Shown here one piece after another: positions 26,866 through 32,604 of a stretch of 32,604 nt of DNA. The notes under the pieces are model-generated. The model saw only the letters and a program-made list of their open reading frames with translations. It was not told the origin of the DNA and did not search any database. Origin of the DNA: a virus. The stretch's first letter is position 1. Each line of letters starts with the position of its first letter. Where the stretch lies: the IMG/VR virus record IMGVR_UViG_3300025853_000356, positions 1 through 32,604 of that record. The stretch is one strand, 5' to 3'. The position numbers and the translations under genes were made by a program.

Positions 26866-29360
26866 TGCTGTCTCCCGAACCTCTGGGCCAATTCCATCAG
26901 CTTCAGCTCGGTGTTCTGCTGGAGCCGGTCCTCGGCCATGCGAATCTTATCGTCGGCCATCTGCTTCTGGAGATCCATGCGCTGGCGCTGGATCTCGGCC
27001 TCCAGGAGCTTCTCCTGGACCCGGCGCTGCTCCTCGGCCTGGAACTCGCTTTGATCCTGCTGGAGCTCTGCCGCGCGCAGCGCGAGCTCCTGCTGGCGGA
27101 TCTGCACCAGGGGATCATCGGCGCTGCCCTGGCCAATCGATTCCATGAGCTCCGCCGTCAGCTGGGCCAGGATCGGCGAAGCCAGCTGGTCGATCAGCAT
27201 CTGCACCTGCTGCTGGAACATCTGAACCTGCTCCGGCGGCAGCTGCTGCGCGAGCATGGGCTGCTGCTGGATCTGCTGCATCACCTCAGGCGGAAGCTGC
27301 TGCTGGGCCATCTGGGCCGCCTGGAACTGCAGGTGCTGGAGCATGTGGCTGATGATCATCGCCTGCAGCTGCGGGTTTTCCTTGACAACCTGGGTCAGGA
27401 ACAGCTGCCGGTGGGCGTCGACGTGGGCAAGGTGGTTCTGGGGCTCAAAGGCCTGCGCAGGCTGACCGAGGAGCAGCCCGGAGTTCTCCAGGCCCGCATC
27501 CACCGGCATGGGCGGCTGAGGCTCCTGAGGCGGCTGCAGGAGGGTGTCGATGTCATCGACCCCCAGGGCCGCGTACATGCGCCGGTAGGCCTCATAGATC
27601 CCGCGAGGGCCATGGATCTCAGGATTAGACTGGACCAGGGTCATGAGCTCCTGGGCCATGGTGATGCGCTGGCTCTGGGAGAAGATGTTCGGGTCCGAGA
27701 CGGGGATCACATCGACCCGGCCATCGAAGTCCTGGTTCAAGATCACCTGCTGGCCGGAGCCCGTTTGGTACGGGTACTCCGGCGGCAGGTATTCGTTGAA
27801 CACCCTGGCCATCAGCTGGAACTCGATCTTCTGGCTGTAGTGCAGGCGCTTGTGGATCGCGCTCATGACCTTCGTGCCGCGCTCCAGGAGCGCCACGGTC
27901 GTGCCCACGGGCATCTGCTGGTTCATGTCCCCGACGTTCATGTCGGCGATCGAGGCAAAACGCTTGCCGCTCTCCACGAGCAGCCCGAGCAGCTGCATGA
28001 GGACGTTCGACGGCTCCTTGATCGGGAGCGGGATCAGGTTCTCCCGGAGGCTGCCGCCGGTGGTGTCGATGTCCCGGAACTCACCAGGCTGAAGCGGGTT
28101 GTCCTCGTCCCGGATCCGCATCCCACGAGCCTTGAAGCCGGCGGGCAGGTTGGCCAGGGTGCCGGCGTCGATCAGCTGGCGCAGGATCGAGGTCGCGGCC
28201 TTCGACAGGCCCCCGATCATGTGGCTCAGGCCCAGGCCGTAGAAGCCCAGGCCGGGGAGGAACTTGAACTGCACGAAGTAATTGATCTTGCGCTTCGCCG
28301 GGTCCTGCTCGCGCCAGTTGCGGCGGATGGCAAGGACCTGCTGCGAGTCCTCGTCGATGGTGACGATATAGGGCAGCTTCAGCCCCGTAGGCTCGCCATC
28401 CTCGCCGACGTCTTCAAAGCCAGGCAGGTCTAGGATCGTGTGGACCTCGTAGACCGTGCGGTCGCGCATCTCCTGGTAGGACGGGGACTGGCCCTCGATC
28501 TCGTCGATCTGCTCCTCGATCTCGTCCCGGGAGTAGTGGCCGCTGCCGCCCTTGAGCTCGATGTCGGCATAGAACCCGTTCAGCTGCAGCTTCCGAATCT
28601 CGTTCTTGCTCATGCTGAGGACGTGGGTCACGCGCTCGGCCGAGAACATGTCCGGGGCCTCGTAGGGCACGATCAGGTCCTCGGGGGCGATGAACTTGCT
28701 CACCGCGCGATTGAGCACCGTGTCGTAATACACCTTCTTGAAGGCGGACCCGGCCAGAGGCAGGTAGAACAAGAGCATGTCGAGCTCGGGGTCGAACTCC
28801 TCCATCACATTCATGATGTAGAAGTTCATGAAGTTGCCGACGCGCTCGGCCTGCTGCTCGACCTCAACCGTGCGCATGCCGACGATCTCGGTCTTCACCG
28901 GCCCCTTGGCCGGCAGGAGCTCCTTGTAGGCCTGGGCCTGGAACTGGGTCACGGCCTCGGCCAGGATCGGGTGGATCACCCCAGAGGCGCCCTCAAAGGG
29001 CTGGGAGCGGGTGTCGTCGAAGCGCATGCCCAGGTACTTCAGGCCGTCGACGTAGGTCTTCTCCCAGTCCGAGCGGGAGTCCTTGTCGGCCTTGATCGAG
29101 GACAGGACGTCCCCGGCCAGGGTCGAGAGATCCCCTGCATCAATGTAGTCGACCAGGTTCTCGTCGTGGCCGGCCTGGGGCATCTCCGGCATCGCATCGA
29201 TCTCGTCGTCGATGAGGATCCCTTCCTCCGCCACCAGGACCATGGCCGCGTCGCGCACCTGGTCCTCCCGGGACGGCTCAGGGAAGACCTCCACCTGATT
29301 GCCCGTGACCATGATGTCCGGATCGTCCTGGGTGCCGAGCTCGCGCTTTTCGATAGCCAT
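26862..29360 (-). CDS. portal protein, 832 aa
   Basis: The portal is the twelve-subunit ring at one capsid vertex through which DNA enters and leaves. The core (about 80-620) resembles portals of P22-like marine phages: SDWEKTYVDGLKYLGMRFDD, QPFEGASGVIHPILAEAVTQ, FLPGLGFYGLGLSHMIGG, and PVGTTVALLERGTKVMSAIH. Residues 640-832 are a Gln/Met-rich helical extension (MAQQQLPPEVMQQIQQQ, ELALRAAELQQDQSEFQAEE), comparable to the C-terminal barrel of P22 gp1. The length exceeds P22 gp1 (725 residues), mostly through this tail and an acidic N-terminus. The ATG overlaps the terminase stop (TGATG). Confidence 0.85.
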   Translation of the reverse strand: MAIEKRELGTQDDPDIMVTGNQVEVFPEPSREDQVRDAAMVLVAEEGILIDDEIDAMPEMPQAGHDENLVDYIDAGDLSTLAGDVLSSIKADKDSRSDWEKTYVDGLKYLGMRFDDTRSQPFEGASGVIHPILAEAVTQFQAQAYKELLPAKGPVKTEIVGMRTVEVEQQAERVGNFMNFYIMNVMEEFDPELDMLLFYLPLAGSAFKKVYYDTVLNRAVSKFIAPEDLIVPYEAPDMFSAERVTHVLSMSKNEIRKLQLNGFYADIELKGGSGHYSRDEIEEQIDEIEGQSPSYQEMRDRTVYEVHTILDLPGFEDVGEDGEPTGLKLPYIVTIDEDSQQVLAIRRNWREQDPAKRKINYFVQFKFLPGLGFYGLGLSHMIGGLSKAATSILRQLIDAGTLANLPAGFKARGMRIRDEDNPLQPGEFRDIDTTGGSLRENLIPLPIKEPSNVLMQLLGLLVESGKRFASIADMNVGDMNQQMPVGTTVALLERGTKVMSAIHKRLHYSQKIEFQLMARVFNEYLPPEYPYQTGSGQQVILNQDFDGRVDVIPVSDPNIFSQSQRITMAQELMTLVQSNPEIHGPRGIYEAYRRMYAALGVDDIDTLLQPPQEPQPPMPVDAGLENSGLLLGQPAQAFEPQNHLAHVDAHRQLFLTQVVKENPQLQAMIISHMLQHLQFQAAQMAQQQLPPEVMQQIQQQPMLAQQLPPEQVQMFQQQVQMLIDQLASPILAQLTAELMESIGQGSADDPLVQIRQQELALRAAELQQDQSEFQAEEQRRVQEKLLEAEIQRQRMDLQKQMADDKIRMAEDRLQQNTELKLMELAQRFGRQQ

Positions 29361-31858
29361 CAGTAATAAACCACCCTGTCTCGCCGTAGCGGCCGCATCT
29401 CTTCTTGATAGTCTTCGTCAAGGGTAACAAATCCGCCCTGGCGAAACCTCATCAAGGCCATGGTCGCCGAGTCGCAGAAGTCATCGTGGTCCCCGTAGGG
29501 GAACGAGGCCATCTCCTCGATGACCTCCTCGGCGAAGGTCTGCTCCGGTGCCCACACCATACCCGACTCAAAGATCGGGGCAACGCTGTTCATCCTGGCG
29601 ATCTTATCCTGCCCCCGGCTCGGCGTATACGCGGTCACCGGGATACCCATGCGCCGGAGCTCGTGGGTCAGGGGCGTGCCCGAGGCCTTGGCCTCGATGA
29701 GCACGCAGTCCGGCTCCCAGTATCGGTACTCCTCCATGGCCGCACGCTTGAGCTCCGGAAAGTCTACCCGCAGGCGCTTGGCGTCGAGGAGGATGATCTG
29801 CTCGGGCCCGTCATTTTCGGGCTGGAAGATCGCCCAGGTGGTGATCGCCGAGTAGTCGGCGGTCTCCTTCTTGCTGTAGGCCGTATCGTAGGATTGAATG
29901 ACGTAGCTGTAGGCCGGGACGTGGTCCGGCTCCCAGCGCCGCCACCACTCGCGCTTGACGATCGAGCCCTCCTCGGCGGTCGGGTTCTGCATCCACTGCG
30001 CGTTCCACTTCGCGATGGGCAGCGAGGCCTTGACCGAGAGAAGTTCTTCCTTCTTCCAGTATTCAGGCCAGAGCGGCTCCTCGCTCTCGGGCATAATGGC
30101 CGGGAACTCGACCACCTCCCACTGGTCCGCGTAGTCGTCGCCCTGCTTTTTCAGCACGCGCCCCACGAGATCCTTGGTCGACCACCGGGTCATGACGATC
30201 ACGATGATCCCGCCGGGCTGGAGACGCTGCCGGGGGCCGGAGGTGTACCACTCGTAGATGCTGTCCAGGGCCGTCGCCGAGAGCGCGTCCTGCTCCGATA
30301 CGGGGTCGTCAATCACCAGCAGGTCAGCACCGCGGCCGGTGATCGCACCGCCCACGCCCGAGTAGAAGGCCTCGCCACCGCCGTTGGTGGTCCAGCGGCC
30401 GGCGCTCTTGTTGTCGCCCTCAAGCTGCAGGCTCGGGAAGACCTCCTGGAACTCATCGCTGTCGATGATGTTCCGCACCCGGCGGCCGAACCGCACCGCG
30501 AGCTCTGCGGTGTGCGTCGCCTGGATGATCTTCAGGTTCGGGCGGCGCCCCATCATCCACGCCGGGAAGAAGGTCGAGGCAAATTCGGACTTGCTGTTCA
30601 TAGTGCAGACCAGACCCTTGCCGGCGAGGAATAGATCATCCTCGCGCTCAACCTGTACGCATTGCACGTTGCCGCGGCGTTCTAGCTTTTCGATGCGGAT
30701 AAACCGCCCATAAACAGTCGCCTTAGCGCGCTCGCGCTTGCGGGGTAACAGGCAAAGATCCGGAGCGTAGAAAGACACCTTGTAGGTCGGCCCATAGGAT
30801 CGATCGCCAATCTTGGCCTCAGAAATTTGCACCGTATTTCTGACGCCCAGGGACCAGAGGAGCTCCCTGAACTGGTCGATCAGCGCCCGGTCCTTCTGGG
30901 CAAAGAAGCACTGCCCGGCCTTCGACACATTCCCGTCAGAGTCCATCAGGCCGCGCACAAGATCCTTTCGCTGCTCAATGCTGGCGACCATGTAATCTGC
31001 CGGGACGTGCTTGTTCCCAAGCACGCCAATATCCCGCAGCTTCACTTTCAAGTTCAGGATGCCAAAAGAGAAGCGCGTAGACTGGTCGGTGGTCTCGTAG
31101 CCGCGGCGAGCAAACTCTGCTCGATAGAAGCCTGCGTCGTCATCATGCGCGGTGATAATGGCTTGATGCTTTGAACCGTCGCCCAGCCAAAGCCCGAGCA
31201 CATAAGGATCCACCAGGAGATCACGCTCAGGGAGCTCCACGGCCTCTGTGTCGGGAATCATGGCGGCCCTAGGGTTCGCCACTGCTCCAGGGCGGATCTC
31301 CAGCGTGCCGCTGCTGTGGCGGCGCAAGAAGGACCCCTGATCGCGCTGCCAGAGCTCTTCTGTCGTGTACTCCTTGAACTTCTTGTGCTTGCGGTCCAGG
31401 CGCACCCACCAGCGATGCTTTGCGTCAGTGATGACCGAGGCGCCGTCGTTGGTCGTCACGCGGTAGAGCTCAACGTCTTCGTAGACCGGAGATTTGCCCG
31501 TGACGCGAGTGGGCTGGCCGTCTGGTCCAAAGACATAGTCCCCGGTTTCGACCTCGGCCATGGTCTTCCAGCCATCGGTGGTCAGCACCGGGGTATCAGT
31601 CTCAAGGCAATGCCTCGGTGGCAAACAGACAATCAGGCGCTTCAGCTTGCCGGCGGCGATGCGGTCGAACTTCTCGGCGATGATCCGGTGGTGGCGGCCC
31701 TCGATGAAGTCAGGCCACTGGGTCTTCACGAAGGACAGGAAATTCTTCTGCGCGCTCTCCTGCTTCTCAAGCGCGTCGTAGCGCTTGAGCAGGGCCATGG
31801 CCTCCGCCTTTTCACTGTCGGAGAGTAGGTCGAAATCCTTGATCGCTAGGCTAGACAT
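29360..31858 (-). CDS. terL: terminase large subunit containing an intein, 832 aa precursor
   Basis: TerL is the packaging ATPase and nuclease. The extein residues are 1-83 and 422-832 (494 after splicing, a usual TerL length). Joining them gives CLPPRH+SKSEF, the Walker A region. Walker B is LLVIDDPV (513-520), and an ATPase coupling motif lies near MTRWS (556-560). The C-terminal RNase H-like nuclease shows SYDTAYSKKETADYSAITT (656-674, Asp658), VLIEAKASG (719-727, Glu722) and GDHDDFCDSATMAL (789-802). Residues 84-421 are the intein, described separately. The unspliced form cannot have a working P-loop, so packaging depends on protein splicing. The gene starts inside the lysozyme 3' end (13-base overlap), placing lysis and packaging genes in one transcript. 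No small terminase subunit is seen in this window. Confidence 0.88.
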   Translation of the reverse strand: MSSLAIKDFDLLSDSEKAEAMALLKRYDALEKQESAQKNFLSFVKTQWPDFIEGRHHRIIAEKFDRIAAGKLKRLIVCLPPRHCLETDTPVLTTDGWKTMAEVETGDYVFGPDGQPTRVTGKSPVYEDVELYRVTTNDGASVITDAKHRWWVRLDRKHKKFKEYTTEELWQRDQGSFLRRHSSGTLEIRPGAVANPRAAMIPDTEAVELPERDLLVDPYVLGLWLGDGSKHQAIITAHDDDAGFYRAEFARRGYETTDQSTRFSFGILNLKVKLRDIGVLGNKHVPADYMVASIEQRKDLVRGLMDSDGNVSKAGQCFFAQKDRALIDQFRELLWSLGVRNTVQISEAKIGDRSYGPTYKVSFYAPDLCLLPRKRERAKATVYGRFIRIEKLERRGNVQCVQVEREDDLFLAGKGLVCTMNSKSEFASTFFPAWMMGRRPNLKIIQATHTAELAVRFGRRVRNIIDSDEFQEVFPSLQLEGDNKSAGRWTTNGGGEAFYSGVGGAITGRGADLLVIDDPVSEQDALSATALDSIYEWYTSGPRQRLQPGGIIVIVMTRWSTKDLVGRVLKKQGDDYADQWEVVEFPAIMPESEEPLWPEYWKKEELLSVKASLPIAKWNAQWMQNPTAEEGSIVKREWWRRWEPDHVPAYSYVIQSYDTAYSKKETADYSAITTWAIFQPENDGPEQIILLDAKRLRVDFPELKRAAMEEYRYWEPDCVLIEAKASGTPLTHELRRMGIPVTAYTPSRGQDKIARMNSVAPIFESGMVWAPEQTFAEEVIEEMASFPYGDHDDFCDSATMALMRFRQGGFVTLDEDYQEEMRPLRRDRVVYY
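30596..31609 (-). mobile_element. LAGLIDADG-type intein in the terminase P-loop, 338 aa
   Basis: The in-frame insertion starts with Cys (residue 84 of the precursor: CLETDTPVLTTDGWKTMAEV) and ends LFLAGKGLVCTMN before Ser+1. Splicing blocks are visible: the N-block with Cys1, a TxxH B-block (TDAKHRW, 144-150), an F-block (EREDDLFLAGKGLV), and terminal Asn421. The homing endonuclease domain has two DOD motifs, YVLGLWLGDGSK (219-230) and LVRGLMDSDGNV (300-311). The penultimate residue, usually His, is Met, which in other inteins can slow or alter the Asn cyclisation step. Insertion exactly in the Walker A loop is a typical conserved-site target. Confidence 0.9.
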
Positions 31859-32295
31859 TTCCGCCAGTCCTCTCCCAGGAACAGCAAAGCCTCAGCTTCG
31901 CGCCTGCGGACAAGACCGGGGAGCTCCTTGCCGCCGGCCTTGGTCCACCGGAGGATCTGGGCCGGCACGTCGTCGAAATCTCCCTCGTTCAGGCGCTTCA
32001 GGAGCGTGCTTTCCTTGAGGTTCCCCGGCCCCAGGTTGAAGGTCCATGCCACGATGGCGTCGAACTGGTGCTGCGTGAGCTCAGGCTCGACAAACTGGAG
32101 CACATAATGCTCAAACTCCTCCAGGTCCGCCTCCAGGAGCCGGTCGGCGTCCTCCTGCTCGATCTCATCGCCCTCGTCAACGTCGGCGGTGTGGCCGTAG
32201 CCGATGGTCAGCACCCCGGCCGGGCACCAGTAGGCCTTGAGCTCGCAGCCCTCAAAGTGCTTGATCAGCTCCAGGCCTTCTGGTCCGGTCTTCAT
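31846..32295 (-). CDS. phage lysozyme / endolysin, GH24 family, 149 aa
   Basis: The enzyme hydrolyses the MurNAc-GlcNAc bond of peptidoglycan at the end of infection. The N-terminal catalytic region reads IKHFEGCELKAYWCPAGVLT (11-30) then IGYGHT. Glu15, Cys24 and Thr30 match the T4 triad Glu11-Asp20-Thr26, with Cys in place of Asp as in many lambdoid R-type lysozymes. QHQFDAIVAWTFNLGPGNLK is the typical C-terminal lobe motif. The start at 32295 (AGGAC upstream) is preferred over 32394, whose 33-residue extension would lie within the holin gene. There is no signal peptide or SAR segment, so it needs a holin. Confidence 0.85.
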   Translation of the reverse strand: MKTGPEGLELIKHFEGCELKAYWCPAGVLTIGYGHTADVDEGDEIEQEDADRLLEADLEEFEHYVLQFVEPELTQHQFDAIVAWTFNLGPGNLKESTLLKRLNEGDFDDVPAQILRWTKAGGKELPGLVRRREAEALLFLGEDWRKCLA

Positions 32296-32299
32296 GGGC

Positions 32300-32604
32300 T
32301 CAGTCCTGCTTCTGGCTGGCGCCAAAATAGAAGGAAACGATCGCGCTAACCACACCGCCAAGGTAGCCCAGAACGAGGTTGATGACCGCCTCACTGTTCG
32401 CCTCCGGTGGCAGGAAGGTCACGCTGAAAATGTATCCGCCAAAGAATAGGATGCAGGCCAGGGCGATGACCTTCGGGGTCCAGTCGCCTTTATGGGTCTC
32501 GCGGGCGTGCTGAATATCCTTGGTCTCAAGCTCAAAGACATCCACGTCCAGCTCTTTCATGCGTGCTTGGAAGTTCAGCTCTGCCTTCTTGATCTCCGCA
32601 AGTT
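32300..32604 (-). CDS. holin-like membrane protein (partial, N-terminus off window)
   Basis: Holins make the inner-membrane lesion that releases the endolysin. The frame is open to the window edge. The first ATG (32560) has no ribosome binding site and 14 in-frame codons precede it (LAEIKKAELNFQAR), so the true start is probably outside the window. An amphipathic charged helix leads into KGDWTPK, then two hydrophobic segments (VIALACILFFGGYIFSVTFL and INLVLGYLGGVVSAIVSFYF) joined by a short polar turn, and a short charged tail. This resembles phage holins encoded next to lysozyme. It lies 4 bases upstream of the lysozyme gene. Two or three membrane segments are possible. Confidence 0.7.
   Translation of the reverse strand, partial: LAEIKKAELNFQARMKELDVDVFELETKDIQHARETHKGDWTPKVIALACILFFGGYIFSVTFLPPEANSEAVINLVLGYLGGVVSAIVSFYFGASQKQD

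Noticed and set aside
26865-28433. 522-codon plus-strand open frame
   Set aside because: It is the antisense shadow of the portal gene. GC-rich minus-strand coding gives long open frames on the opposite strand, and the protein has no domain pattern or ribosome binding site support.
29405-30634. 409-codon plus-strand open frame opposite the terminase gene
   Set aside because: The terminase nuclease and ATPase motifs are on the minus strand. This is codon-composition shadow.
31846-32394. Longer 182-aa start for the lysozyme
   Set aside because: The extra 33 residues lie within the holin gene, are Arg/Ser/Pro-rich without signal-peptide character, and the ATG at 32295 has a better ribosome binding site.
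1-32604. Temperate lifestyle, attachment sites or tRNA genes
   Set aside because: No integrase, excisionase, CI-like repressor, att-type direct repeat or tRNA cloverleaf was noticed. The single ribbon-helix-helix protein is not enough to claim lysogeny.

Overview
The window is a piece of a tailed double-stranded DNA phage genome (Caudoviricetes), not bacterial chromosome. Nearly all genes lie on the minus strand, packed with 1-8 bp overlaps (TGATG, ATGA, GTGA). The hallmark genes are terminase, portal, scaffold, HK97-type capsid, P22-type tail adaptors, lysozyme and holin. No tape measure, tail tube or baseplate gene is visible. The connector genes resemble P22 gp4 and gp10, so a short-tailed (podovirus-like) virion is the best inference. 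The DNA is GC-rich, and many small proteins resemble families I know from marine environmental phages, so an aquatic, GC-rich proteobacterial host is plausible but not shown. No integrase, tRNA, rRNA or CRISPR array was found.

Right to left in the direction of transcription, the late region starts at the right edge. It holds a holin-like protein cut by the window end, a GH24 lysozyme, a large terminase split by a LAGLIDADG intein in its Walker A loop, the portal, and several small genes. Next come a GroES-like co-chaperonin, a scaffold-like coiled-coil protein, two small virion-type proteins and the major capsid protein, followed by an intrinsic terminator. The next block (about 22.6 to 14.5 kb) carries a decoration-like protein, small basic proteins rich in KGG motifs, connector and adaptor proteins, a Rossmann-like enzyme of unknown activity, and a gp10-like tail protein. 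The block from 14.5 to 4.96 kb encodes five large low-complexity proteins that are probably ejected internal virion proteins. Two of them share a C-terminal-type module.

The left 5 kb is an accessory and early-type region. A two-gene plus-strand operon (a ribbon-helix-helix regulator and an unknown) converges with the late operon at a hairpin. It is divergent from a gene for a 2-oxoglutarate/Fe(II) oxygenase-like protein whose first metal motif reads H-Q-G instead of H-x-D. Beyond that lie two minus-strand operons of small genes. Each has a sigma70-like promoter with the same conserved block and one copy of a 22-bp element (the two copies inverted). The first promoter sits in a DnaA-box cluster that could be an origin. 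The second operon ends, at the left window edge, in a partial gene for a Mom-like DNA adenine hypermodification enzyme, a known anti-restriction function.

The points most worth a second look are the Mom-like gene, the P-loop intein with an atypical C-terminus, the HxG oxygenase, the duplicated promoter and possible origin modules, the stop codons placed in hairpin loops, and a long intercistronic hairpin whose loop can pair with the next ribosome binding site.
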